A stretch of 64,000 bases of DNA from Hoeflea prorocentri (GTDB lineage: Bacteria; Pseudomonadota; Alphaproteobacteria; Rhizobiales; Rhizobiaceae): the NCBI RefSeq assembly GCF_027944115.1, contig NZ_JAPJZI010000002.1, positions 271,001-335,000 on the forward strand. The letters are read 5' to 3'. Shown here in pieces: positions 27,046-34,862 of this stretch; within the stretch, counting starts at the first letter, position 1, and each line of letters opens with the position of its first letter. The notes beneath the pieces are model-generated. The model did no database searches. It was not told where the DNA came from and saw only the letters and a program-made list of their open reading frames with translations. Position numbers and translations under genes: made by a program.

Positions 27046-27074
27046 AAACCGGCGTCAGATCCTGGCGCCGGTTT
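27046..27074 (+). terminator. inverted repeat at the end of the small membrane protein gene
   Basis: AAACCGGCG and its exact complement CGCCGGTTT are separated by 11 bases. The arms sit between two convergent stops, the second arm inside the gluQ 3' end. It could stop transcription from the small membrane protein gene, but no T-run beyond TTT follows. Confidence 0.35.
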
Positions 27075-27945
27075 CGCACATCCGAATGACCTCGGCGGCT
27101 GATCGCCCGGCGTCTCTGAGGGCACCGATGCCGGTGTCGCTCTGGCTCTTGGAGAGCTTGCGCCCCTGCGCATCAACAAGCAGCGCGTGATGGCAGTAGT
27201 CCGGCTCGGGAAGGCCAAGCAACGCCTGTAACAGCCGGTGCACCGATGTGGCGTGAAAGAGATCGTGCCCCCTGACAATATCCGTGACACCCTGACGGGC
27301 GTCGTCGACAACAACGGACAGATGATAGCTCGTCGGCGTATCCTTGCGTGCGAGAATCACATCGCCCCAGGCTTGCGGCTTTGCCGGGATGTGTCCGGTT
27401 TCGCCCTTGGGCCCGCATCCCGCCTCCCGCCAGCCGATGGGTTGGCCCAGCCGGGCGCAGGCTGCCTCCATATCAAGTCGCCAGGCAAAGGGCCGGCCTG
27501 ACTCTGCCAGGTCCTGCTGCTCAGCGCTCGTCAGGTTCCGTTCATTGCCGGGATAAAGCGGTGCGCCGTCGGGGTCGCGCGGCCAGACCTTTCCGCCTTT
27601 CTCATATTCGGCGACATGATCCTTGATCTGGGAACGGGTAAAACAGGCTGGATAAACAAGTCCCATGTCCCGCAACTCATCCAATGCAGCGCGATAGTCG
27701 GCGAAATGGTCGCTTTGCCTGCGGACGGGTTGTTCCCACTCGATGTTCAGCCAGTGCAGATCCGCAATGATCTGCTCTTCAAACAGCGGTGTGCAGCGTT
27801 CCGTATCGATATCCTCCATCCGCAACAAAAGACGGCCACAGCACTCCTCGGCCATGGCTTTGTTGCACAGTGCGGAATAGGCATGCCCCAGATGAAGGCG
27901 GCCATTGGGGCTGGGAGCAAAACGAAAGACGCGTCGTTTGCTCAT
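27055..27945 (-). CDS. gluQ: glutamyl-Q tRNA(Asp) synthetase
   Basis: A 296-residue truncated paralog of glutamyl-tRNA synthetase that attaches glutamate to queuosine at position 34 of tRNA(Asp). It has the class I motifs RFAPSPNGRLHLGHAYSAL (HIGH) and KLSKS, and lacks the anticodon-binding half, as expected. The zinc-binding cysteine cluster of E. coli GluQ is reduced to one visible Cys in YPACFTRSQI, so this enzyme is probably a zinc-free subtype. It is transcribed towards the small membrane protein gene. Confidence 0.88.
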   Translation of the reverse strand: MSKRRVFRFAPSPNGRLHLGHAYSALCNKAMAEECCGRLLLRMEDIDTERCTPLFEEQIIADLHWLNIEWEQPVRRQSDHFADYRAALDELRDMGLVYPACFTRSQIKDHVAEYEKGGKVWPRDPDGAPLYPGNERNLTSAEQQDLAESGRPFAWRLDMEAACARLGQPIGWREAGCGPKGETGHIPAKPQAWGDVILARKDTPTSYHLSVVVDDARQGVTDIVRGHDLFHATSVHRLLQALLGLPEPDYCHHALLVDAQGRKLSKSQSDTGIGALRDAGRSAAEVIRMCETGARI

Positions 27946-28061
27946 CGCTCCTGTCCTGCGTCAGGCGTCATTCGCTTTGGTCCCTTCATTCGATACTGCG
28001 GCCGTTGTATTAGCAAAACACCGGCGCGGTGAACATTGCCGCCGGAAGGGAGCTTTTTGCA

Positions 28062-28730
28062 GTGAACGATGCACGGCCAAGACGTATCGAGACAGCAACC
28101 GACATGTCGGAGGGGCTGGCGGCGCTTGCCGCGATGGACAGGCGCCTGGGCGCGGTCATCGAGAGGGCCGGGCCTGTTCCGCTGCGGCGACGCGAACCCG
28201 GCTATCAGGGCCTTGCGGAGATTATTGTCGCGCAGATGGTCTCCAAAGCTTCAGCATCAGCCATTTGGCAACGGCTTCAAGACGAGGCGGGCGGCGGGTG
28301 TACACCCGAAGCGATTGCCACGCTCAGCGATGCGCAGTGCCGCCGGATCGGTCTGTCGCGCTCGAAGGAGGCGACATTGAAGGCCGCGGCAGCAGCCGTT
28401 CTTGAGGGCGTTGTCGACCCGCAAGCGCTTTGCACCATGCCGGCGGACCGGTCGATCACCGTCATGACCGGCATCAAGGGGATCGGTCCCTGGACTGCCG
28501 AGGTGTATCTGCTGTTTTGTGCCGGCCATCCCGATATCTTCCCGGCAGGCGATGTGGCGCTGCAGAGCGCCGCCGCGCACGCCTTTGAACTGGATGAGCG
28601 CCCGGATCAAAAGACGCTGCGTGAAATGGCTGGTGACTGGCAGCCCTGGCGCGGTGTCGCAGCCCGCCTGTTATGGGCCTATTACGCCACGGAGATGAGG
28701 CGTGGTGACGTGTCTCCGACCGGCGACTAG
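28062..28730 (+). CDS. DNA-3-methyladenine glycosylase II (AlkA-like, HhH-GPD)
   Basis: A 222-residue base-excision-repair glycosylase of the HhH-GPD superfamily that removes alkylated purines. The helix-hairpin-helix GPD core is MTGIKGIGPWTAEVYLLF and the catalytic aspartate is in FPAGDVALQSA. The N-terminal AlkA domain is missing, which is normal for this short family (compare yeast MAG). The start is likely GTG: GGAAGGGAG lies 10 bases upstream of the GTG at 28062. It lies divergent from gluQ. Confidence 0.85.
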   Translation: MNDARPRRIETATDMSEGLAALAAMDRRLGAVIERAGPVPLRRREPGYQGLAEIIVAQMVSKASASAIWQRLQDEAGGGCTPEAIATLSDAQCRRIGLSRSKEATLKAAAAAVLEGVVDPQALCTMPADRSITVMTGIKGIGPWTAEVYLLFCAGHPDIFPAGDVALQSAAAHAFELDERPDQKTLREMAGDWQPWRGVAARLLWAYYATEMRRGDVSPTGD

Positions 28731-28788
28731 CCTGTTGCGCTTCGGTCACCGCCGCGACGTTCAATCGCGGTCAATTTCCTGAGATTAC

Positions 28789-28818
28789 TTCACAATCCTG
28801 TAACAACCGGCCTAATAT
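28789..28818 (+). promoter_or_regulatory. candidate promoter of the HNH endonuclease gene
   Basis: TTCACA (28789-28794) and TAATAT (28813-28818) are separated by 18 bases, a reasonable sigma-70-type pair 37 bases before the start codon. Confidence 0.4.
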
Positions 28819-28854
28819 ATCGGAGACAAGCGGCGAATCGCTCAGGAGAGTGAG

Positions 28855-29412
28855 TTGACGATAGCAGTTTCACCCGACGCGCTTCCGGCGCTGGTACTGA
28901 ATGCCGATTACCGGCCGCTCAGCTATTACCCCTTGTCGCTATGGTCGTGGCAGGATGCGATCAAGGCGGTGTTCCTCGACCGGGTCAATATTCTAGCCGA
29001 ATACGAACACCGTGTGTCCTCGCCAAGCATGTCCATGGCGCTGCCGAGCGTTGTGTGCCTGAAGACTTATGTGAAGCCGAGCCGTTATCCCGCGTTCACG
29101 CGGTTCAACGTGTTTTTGCGCGACCGCTTCCAGTGCCAGTATTGCGGCACCGATGCGGATCTGACCTTCGACCATGTCATCCCGCGCCGCTATGGCGGTG
29201 AAACGACGTGGGAGAACATCGTTGCTGCCTGCTCGTCCTGCAATCTGAAAAAGGGCGGCAAGATGCCGAAAGAAGCGCGGATGTATCCGTCGCAGAAGCC
29301 CTACCATCCGACTGTGCATGACCTGCACAATAACGGGCGCAAGTTTCCGCCCAACTATCTGCACGAAAGCTGGATGGACTATCTCTACTGGGACGTCGAA
29401 CTGGAGCCGTAG
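28855..29412 (+). CDS. HNH endonuclease family protein
   Basis: A 185-residue protein with a C-terminal HNH domain: FQCQYCGTDADLTFDHVIPRRYGG then WENIVAACSSCNLKKGG. This gives two CxxC zinc pairs and the DH...N catalytic arrangement. The N-terminal half (LVLNADYRPLSYYPLSLWSWQDAIKAVFL) is conserved in a widespread bacterial family whose role is not known; it is not tied to a restriction or phage locus here. The start is TTG (MTIAVSPDALP) preceded by AGGAGAG five bases upstream; no ATG fits. Confidence 0.85.
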   Translation: MTIAVSPDALPALVLNADYRPLSYYPLSLWSWQDAIKAVFLDRVNILAEYEHRVSSPSMSMALPSVVCLKTYVKPSRYPAFTRFNVFLRDRFQCQYCGTDADLTFDHVIPRRYGGETTWENIVAACSSCNLKKGGKMPKEARMYPSQKPYHPTVHDLHNNGRKFPPNYLHESWMDYLYWDVELEP

Positions 29413-29424
29413 CGCCGGTTTGCT

Positions 29425-30456
29425 CTACGCGCTTTTCTTTCTGGCTTCCTCTGGCAAGGCGAGTCCCCTTCTCCACGCGCCCGGCGATTTGCCAAACAGG
29501 CGTTTGAATGTTGCTGAAAACGACGCCCCGGAATCATATCCGACCGATAGGGCAATTCTGTTAATAGAGCGGTTCGGCTCCATCTCGAGCTGCCGGGCGG
29601 CCAGAATCATGCGCCATCGCGTAAGATAACGCAGCGGCGTTTCACCGGTCGTTCGCGAAAAGCGGGCTGCGAAGGTTGACCGGGACATGGCTACCTCGGA
29701 GGCTAGTTCCTGCACTGACCAGTTACGGGAGGGTGATTCATGCATGGCCTGCAGAGCCTTTGCGACTTGAGGGTCGTGCAGACCCTTTAGCCAGCCAATT
29801 TGCTCCGGTGACGATCTGGTAAGCCAACGACGCATGAATGAGAGGTACAAAAGGTTCACCAGACTATCCAACTCGGCCAATGCGCCAAGCTGGTCTGAAT
29901 GCGCTTCCGCCGCTGCTCTGCGCAGCATGGGCTCAAATGAGGCAAAGGTTTCATCGCCCAGGCCGCTTAGCGTCGCATGATCAGGGAAGGTCTCGATCAG
30001 ATTCTTGGCGGTCTGGCTGCTGAAATTGAACCGGGCGCAAATGATCGATGTTTCGGGCCCGTCGGCCTGCTTCTCCACGCCGCTGATTTCACCGCTCTCG
30101 ACGGCGTGCATACGCACCCGCGTATCGTTCTCCGCAAACGTTACCTTCGGAGCATCCGGCGCGCTTCCAAGAACGTGTGCGTGCCCCCTGGTGAACATCG
30201 TCATGTCGCCTTCTTCAAGACGGATGGTTTCGCCTTTGAATGTGACGCAGGCGGATCCCTTAAAAATGAGATGGAAGACGGCTTCATCGGCTTCGGGCGA
30301 TTCAAAAGCCCAGTCACCTTGCAGTCGCAACAATCCCGTAACGCGGTTCCTGGCGGTGATATTGTTCAAGATATCACTGACGACATCCACGGCCGTGATC
30401 CTCCTCTCGGCGGTTTGCACATAAAGCCCGGACTCAAACTCTTGCAAGGCCTTCAC
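29425..30456 (-). CDS. AraC family transcriptional regulator with cupin sensor
   Basis: About 343 residues. The N-terminal half looks like the cupin_6 AraC-binding domain (FHLIFKGSACVTFKGETIRLEEGDMTMF) and the C-terminus is a double helix-turn-helix: WSVQELASEVAMSRSTFAARFSRTTGE and INRIALSVGYDSGASFSATFKRLFG. It probably activates or represses the divergent autotransporter gene. I set the start at a GTG (MKALQEFESG) because the 117 in-frame codons upstream look non-coding; the true start is uncertain and a GTG further upstream is possible. The ligand is unknown. Its 12-bp direct repeats are listed separately. Confidence 0.78.
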   Translation of the reverse strand: MKALQEFESGLYVQTAERRITAVDVVSDILNNITARNRVTGLLRLQGDWAFESPEADEAVFHLIFKGSACVTFKGETIRLEEGDMTMFTRGHAHVLGSAPDAPKVTFAENDTRVRMHAVESGEISGVEKQADGPETSIICARFNFSSQTAKNLIETFPDHATLSGLGDETFASFEPMLRRAAAEAHSDQLGALAELDSLVNLLYLSFMRRWLTRSSPEQIGWLKGLHDPQVAKALQAMHESPSRNWSVQELASEVAMSRSTFAARFSRTTGETPLRYLTRWRMILAARQLEMEPNRSINRIALSVGYDSGASFSATFKRLFGKSPGAWRRGLALPEEARKKSA

Positions 30457-30840
30457 TTCGTTATGCTGGAAGTTGCATCCGATGCGCTTCACATGCTCAA
30501 TAGTCTGAAGTCGAAACCATCTGTCAATATTTGGGACGCCGGGATTCTTATTCGAGAGTCCTGATGATTGGCTATTGCCGGCTTCCGCGCAGAGAATCCA
30601 CGGGCGCCACTGCCGCGAGTCTCCATTGTCAGCACGATTCCGGCCCGCCGCAGTGATTGAGACGATCACGTAAACAAATGAGACAATCGCACATAGCCAG
30701 TTCCCGAACCCGCATGCACATTCGCCCCAAATTGAGGTGAACCGGCTTTCCGAGGCGTCGTGCGGTGTCTGTGCATCGAAGGGGTGTCCTCGAAGCCTGT
30801 CGGGCATGTTGCCCGGTCTGAGAAACGAGGAAACCCGAAT
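30457..30840. other. divergent intergenic region between the AraC regulator and the autotransporter
   Basis: 384 bases without a gene. It holds a pair of direct repeats (listed separately), a small hairpin CGGGC-ATGTT-GCCCG at 30801-30815 that would lie in the autotransporter leader, and the GAGGAA ribosome-binding site. I see no RNA gene. Confidence 0.6.
30658..30690. promoter_or_regulatory. candidate AraC-type operator: 12-bp direct repeats 21 bp apart
   Basis: TGAGACGATCAC (30658-30669) and TGAGACAATCGC (30679-30690) match at 10 of 12 positions, the two differences being purine transitions, and are exactly 21 bp (two helical turns) from start to start. This is the geometry of AraC-family sites. 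They lie 150 bases upstream of the autotransporter start and about 200 from the regulator start. Confidence 0.5.
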
Positions 30841-33237
30841 ATGACAATCTCACTGCCGAGCCCGAAGCGCGGTTCCATTGTCTTGGCCCTTCTGTGTTCG
30901 ACGGCTTTGATTGCGCCGTCGCCGCTCATCGCTCAGGAGGTTATCGACGTTACAGATCCCCTCCTTATCACCAATGCGCTCACGCCAGGCGGGTTGGGGG
31001 TGGAGGCAGGTGACACGGTCGTCATCGATGAAAACGTCTCAATCATCGTGGACAACATTCCCGGGCTCGATTTCTTCCAGCTGAACCTCGACGATGTCAG
31101 TATCATCAACAATGGCTCCATTTGGACAAACGGAACCATCGCCGAATTCTACGGTGATGGAATTTACTTAAGCCGAGGTAACAACATTTCAGTCACGAAC
31201 AACGGGTCCATCAGCGTCGGTGACGGTGAAAGCTCCGCAATCTACTTGAGGAATGTCGCCAACAGCCAGGTTGTCAACAACGGGCTGCTCGAAATCCGGG
31301 CTGAAGCTGCGGAAGAAATTGAACAAAACCAGAGGCCCGGGCTTTCGAGTGGCTTTAGTGCTGGTATGCGGGTTGATGCCTATGAATCGATCACGGACTC
31401 CAATGACAATATCACCGGCGCAATCGTGCGCACCGGCAACCTGCTCGTGAACAACAATACAATCATGTCCAATGTGCTGCAGAGCAGGGGCATGTATATC
31501 GACGGCGCAACCGGTCCGTTCTACCTTTTCTCGAACTCCACCGCCGTCAACAATGGTAACATCCTGATGATGGCCGAAGCGGACATCCGCAGTTTCGGCA
31601 CCTTTGACAACAGCGGTTTGCGGGCAGAGGGTCATGGCAACACGTTGATCAATAACGGATTGATCGAGATTCATCCCGAAGGCTTCGGTATCGATGGCAA
31701 CGGGGCCGCCAACACGATCAGAAATTACGGTACCATTCGGACTTTCTACGGCGAATCCCACGGGATCGAGAACTATCGAAATCAGACGGACGTGCCTGCC
31801 GGCACACCCATGAACGAGACTTACAATTTCGGTCATATTGAATCGTTTGGTGCTCCCATAGAGATCGTCGAAGAACGTGTCGTGTTTGATCAAGATGGAA
31901 ACCCGGTGCGTGATCAGGATGGCAATCTGGTAACGACTATTGAAAACAGTCAGAGACAGGGACGAGCTGGCCATGGCGTAAGCTTGACCGGTCATCAGTT
32001 CCATAAATTTGTCAACGCCGGCACCATCATCTCACACCACGGCTATTCAATCGATGTCAGTGCTGACCAGCCGACCGATGATGCTGATATCGATTTGCAC
32101 CTAAATGATGGCTCGATCCTTTACGGCGACGTCTTCGTCTCCTTCTTCGACCGCATCAATCGCTTTACCGGCGTGACGACGCGGGAAGGAAATGACAAGC
32201 ATACAAGCCTGGCACTGGGTGATGGTCTCAACGCAACCATACGCTTCGATCTGTTCGCCGAGTCCGGTAGGGACAACAATGGGAACGCTACACTGCGTGG
32301 CGGCGCGCTGCCGGATGAGATCACGTCATACCACAACAGCCATGTCGTGGATGAGGGGCTAGGCATTGTCTACGTCGCCGATCTGGACTCCTATTCCCAG
32401 CAGGACCAGGCGCTATGGCGCATGACCTCGATCCTGCAGGACGCAATCGAAGCTGGCAGCGGCACCCAGCTGCCGGCGAACACCTATGGCTTTGCGAAGA
32501 ATGTAGAGGGACGGTGGACGCGTGCATTCGGCGGCGGGCTGTTTGCGCAAAGAGACGGGGCAGCGCCGGCCTACAATGCCGGCTCAGCAGGGCTGGTGAC
32601 TGGTGTGGAGTCGCAGCCCTTAGGGTTTCACGGCGGTGTTGCCGTCTCTCATGTCGCAGGCAATGAGGATGTTTCCTATGAGACGACGTCAGCGAGTGTC
32701 TTCGGCGGTGTTTCTAGCGATCTTGCAGAATCGGTCGGCTATTCGTTCACCGTTGGTGCCGCCGTCAACAGCACTGATCGCGATCAGGCCGACAACAGAG
32801 TTATGGGCGGGATCGACAGCGACAGCGCGAACTATGCCTCGATCTTCGTAACGCCGTCGGTACGTGTTGACGGTCCGATCAGAGGAAGCTCCGTCAGGCT
32901 GCTTTATACGGGCCTGTGGCAGCAGGGCCATACGTTCAACTTTCCGGCCGGCACCATCCTGTCGGTCGATGATCGTTTCGCCAATTTCGTGCAGTCGCGT
33001 TTCCAGATGCAGCACAGGCTGGGCGCAGCCACGCTCGCCTATGGTGTCGAGGCCAGTTGGACTGACGGACAGGATATGAGCTTCAGTCTTATGGGAACGG
33101 ACCTCGCTACGCCTTACGATGACGGGTTCTACTCCCGCTTCTTCTCCAGGGTTCATAACGACAAAGGTTACCTCGAAGTCGGCTACGATACTGAGAAGCG
33201 GGCAACCGCCGAAGCCGGACTCAAAATCACTTTCTAA
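30841..33237 (+). CDS. autotransporter domain-containing protein
   Basis: A 798-residue type Va secreted protein. Residues 1-32 are a signal peptide (ALLCSTALIAPSPLIAQ). The passenger (about 33-540) is repetitive, with recurring IxNNGxI-type units (IINNGSIW, VTNNGSISV, VVNNGLLEI, AVNNGNILM, LINNGLIEI, IRNYGTIRT, FVNAGTIIS), as in beta-helical passengers. A DQDGNPVRDQDGNLV doublet lies near residue 355. About 545-798 form a beta-barrel ending in KITF with the usual terminal Phe. The ATG has GAGGAA upstream. It is more AT-rich by eye than the flanking genes and may be acquired. Likely adhesin or surface protein; no enzymatic motif seen. Confidence 0.85.
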   Translation: MTISLPSPKRGSIVLALLCSTALIAPSPLIAQEVIDVTDPLLITNALTPGGLGVEAGDTVVIDENVSIIVDNIPGLDFFQLNLDDVSIINNGSIWTNGTIAEFYGDGIYLSRGNNISVTNNGSISVGDGESSAIYLRNVANSQVVNNGLLEIRAEAAEEIEQNQRPGLSSGFSAGMRVDAYESITDSNDNITGAIVRTGNLLVNNNTIMSNVLQSRGMYIDGATGPFYLFSNSTAVNNGNILMMAEADIRSFGTFDNSGLRAEGHGNTLINNGLIEIHPEGFGIDGNGAANTIRNYGTIRTFYGESHGIENYRNQTDVPAGTPMNETYNFGHIESFGAPIEIVEERVVFDQDGNPVRDQDGNLVTTIENSQRQGRAGHGVSLTGHQFHKFVNAGTIISHHGYSIDVSADQPTDDADIDLHLNDGSILYGDVFVSFFDRINRFTGVTTREGNDKHTSLALGDGLNATIRFDLFAESGRDNNGNATLRGGALPDEITSYHNSHVVDEGLGIVYVADLDSYSQQDQALWRMTSILQDAIEAGSGTQLPANTYGFAKNVEGRWTRAFGGGLFAQRDGAAPAYNAGSAGLVTGVESQPLGFHGGVAVSHVAGNEDVSYETTSASVFGGVSSDLAESVGYSFTVGAAVNSTDRDQADNRVMGGIDSDSANYASIFVTPSVRVDGPIRGSSVRLLYTGLWQQGHTFNFPAGTILSVDDRFANFVQSRFQMQHRLGAATLAYGVEASWTDGQDMSFSLMGTDLATPYDDGFYSRFFSRVHNDKGYLEVGYDTEKRATAEAGLKITF

Positions 33238-33264
33238 GTCCAACACTCCTGTCGTCAGTCTTTT

Positions 33265-33301
33265 CCGAGTCGGCTGTTGCTTCTGTCGGCTCGGCTTTCT
33301 T
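33265..33301 (+). terminator. candidate terminator of the autotransporter gene
   Basis: CCGAGTCG (33265-33272) can pair with CGGCTCGG (33287-33294) with one G-T wobble and a 14-base loop, followed by CTTTCTT. The loop is large and the T-run broken, so only moderate support. Confidence 0.35.
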
Positions 33302-33319
33302 GATCGAGAGCCGGATGTG

Positions 33320-33835
33320 TTATTTCACGACGGACCATGCCCCGCGCAGGCAGCCGGTCGCGAGAACGACACTGGTGATAACGTTCCAGCCGGCGAAGGA
33401 TAGGCCGAGGAAGCGCCCGGCCGCTTCGTCGCAGGCCGGAGGCGTCTTGGCGTTGATATCGGCAAGCAGGTTGGATGCGTCGGTCGTCAGGCCGGCGGCG
33501 CCGCCACAGTCAGCCGGGCCCGGCCACCAACCCCATTCGACCCCGGAATGGTAGACGCCGAGGCCGGCGCCGTAGAGCATCAGCAGGCCGCCGGCGGCAA
33601 AGAGGAGGCGTGTCACAACAACGGGCGCCCTGAACATCGATGCGGCGGCGGCCGCAAGCATGACCGGCACGCCGATATAATAGGGTGTCCGCTGCTCCAG
33701 ACATAAAGCGCAGGGAATAAAACCGCCTATATGCTCGAAGCCAAGTGCCGAGCCAACCACAACGGCCATGGCCAGCGCGAGGATCAGCGCCTCGATCGTC
33801 TTTGACTTGCCGGTCAATGCATGTTCAGCGGCCAT
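33320..33835 (-). CDS. dsbB: disulfide bond formation protein B
   Basis: A 171-residue inner-membrane quinone-linked oxidase that re-oxidises DsbA-type proteins. Four helices are visible. The first redox pair is C42/C45 in FIPCALCLEQ and the second pair C110 and C135 (PADCGG, PPACDEA). The quinone-proximal Gln-Arg after CALCLEQR is conserved. The ATG before AAEHALTGK was chosen; AAGGA lies upstream. The long in-frame extension overlaps the YqaA gene and is not coding. It follows the YqaA gene by 17 bases, one transcript. Confidence 0.85.
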   Translation of the reverse strand: MAAEHALTGKSKTIEALILALAMAVVVGSALGFEHIGGFIPCALCLEQRTPYYIGVPVMLAAAAASMFRAPVVVTRLLFAAGGLLMLYGAGLGVYHSGVEWGWWPGPADCGGAAGLTTDASNLLADINAKTPPACDEAAGRFLGLSFAGWNVITSVVLATGCLRGAWSVVK

Positions 33836-33852
33836 TGCTGACTCTATCCTTC

Positions 33853-34434
33853 CTAGAACACGAACCTTATTGCGTAAAAGCCGCCGATCAGCAGCACCAT
33901 GAATATGACGAAAAGAATACCGAGATATTTTTCGATAAAGGTGCGGATCGGTTGGCCGAAATGATAGAGCAGATAGGCAACCAGGAAAAACCGTAGGCTG
34001 CGGCCGATCAGGCTGACCACGATGAAGGTGACCAGATTCAGCCCCGTTGCGCCGGAGAAGATTGTCAGGACCTTGTAAGGAAACGGTGTGATCGCAGCAA
34101 AGAGCACGCCCCAGCCGCCATAGGTGTTGTACCACTGGCTGATCTGGTCGAAGGAATCTTCCTTGCCGTAGAAATTCAGGATCGGTTTGCCGACGGCCTC
34201 GAAGAGGAACATGCCGATGGCATAGCCAAGAAGGGCGCCGGCCACCGAAGCGATGGTGCAGATCAGCGCCGTCTTCCACCAGGATTTCCGGTCGGCAATG
34301 ACCATCGGTATCAAAAGCACATCCGGAGGGATGGGAAATACCGAACTTTCAATGAAAGAAACGCCGGCAAGACCGGTGCGTGCATGCCGTGTTGCGGCAA
34401 GCGACATGGTCCAGTCATAGAGGCGTCGAAGCAT
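33853..34434 (-). CDS. YqaA family membrane protein (VTT/DedA superfamily)
   Basis: A 193-residue polytopic membrane protein. The N-terminal FIESSVFPIPPDVLLIPMVI is the VTT/DedA signature loop that replaces a helix with a re-entrant segment, followed by ALLGYAIGMFLFEAVGKP and ITPFPYKVLTIFSG. DedA-superfamily proteins affect lipid (undecaprenyl phosphate or phospholipid) flipping and membrane homeostasis; YqaA itself is little studied. Upstream of dsbB on the same strand. Confidence 0.8.
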   Translation of the reverse strand: MLRRLYDWTMSLAATRHARTGLAGVSFIESSVFPIPPDVLLIPMVIADRKSWWKTALICTIASVAGALLGYAIGMFLFEAVGKPILNFYGKEDSFDQISQWYNTYGGWGVLFAAITPFPYKVLTIFSGATGLNLVTFIVVSLIGRSLRFFLVAYLLYHFGQPIRTFIEKYLGILFVIFMVLLIGGFYAIRFVF

Positions 34435-34528
34435 GGTGTGATCCCCGTTGGCGCGGTCGTTCTTAGCAGAATCGGGTGAGGCGTAAACAGAATTCGGTCA
34501 TTTGTGCCTGAAAGCTAGCAAATGCAGG

Positions 34529-34556
34529 TTGACCGGATGTTACCGGCTCTTATATT
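34529..34556 (+). promoter_or_regulatory. promoter of tRNA-Leu
   Basis: TTGACC (34529-34534) and TATATT (34551-34556) separated by 16 bases, ending 18 bases before the tRNA. A good sigma-70-type promoter for a stable RNA. Confidence 0.65.
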
Positions 34557-34574
34557 CCACCTGCTGCATGACAT

Positions 34575-34661
34575 GCGGGTGTGGCGGAATTGGTAGACGC
34601 GCGGGATTCAAAATCCCGTATCTTAATCGATGTGTCGGTTCGAGCCCGACCACCCGTACCA
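34575..34661 (+). tRNA. tRNA-Leu (CAA anticodon)
   Basis: 87 bases with a long variable arm typical of class II tRNAs. The acceptor stem GCGGGTG pairs with CACCCGT (a G-U end pair) and CCA is encoded. The anticodon loop is TTCAAAA within GGGA-TTCAAAA-TCCC, giving anticodon CAA, which reads the rare-ish leucine codon UUG. The T-loop GGTTCGAGCC is standard. A promoter lies just upstream. Confidence 0.95.
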
Positions 34662-34862
34662 CAGCAATTTCCCGGTGCGCCCGAGGCCGTCAACGCGTTG
34701 CCTGTCGATTGGTTCCTTGGAAAAGACGTTTTCCCATCCGTTTCAGATCATATCCGCCGGTATCCGGCCAGTGAACCGTCCGGGGCCGGAGCTTGCCAGG
34801 CCTTGCAAAGGCGGTCGTGTCGCCTGTAAATCGGCGGATTGAAAGAGTGAGGTCGATTGAGC

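Noticed and set aside
30457..30807. An N-terminal extension of the AraC regulator with 117 codons
   Set aside because: The residues show no AraC-like or signal pattern and the stretch holds the operator-like repeats.
33835..34279. The in-frame extension of the dsbB frame as an N-terminal domain
   Set aside because: It overlaps the YqaA gene in another frame and reads as non-coding.
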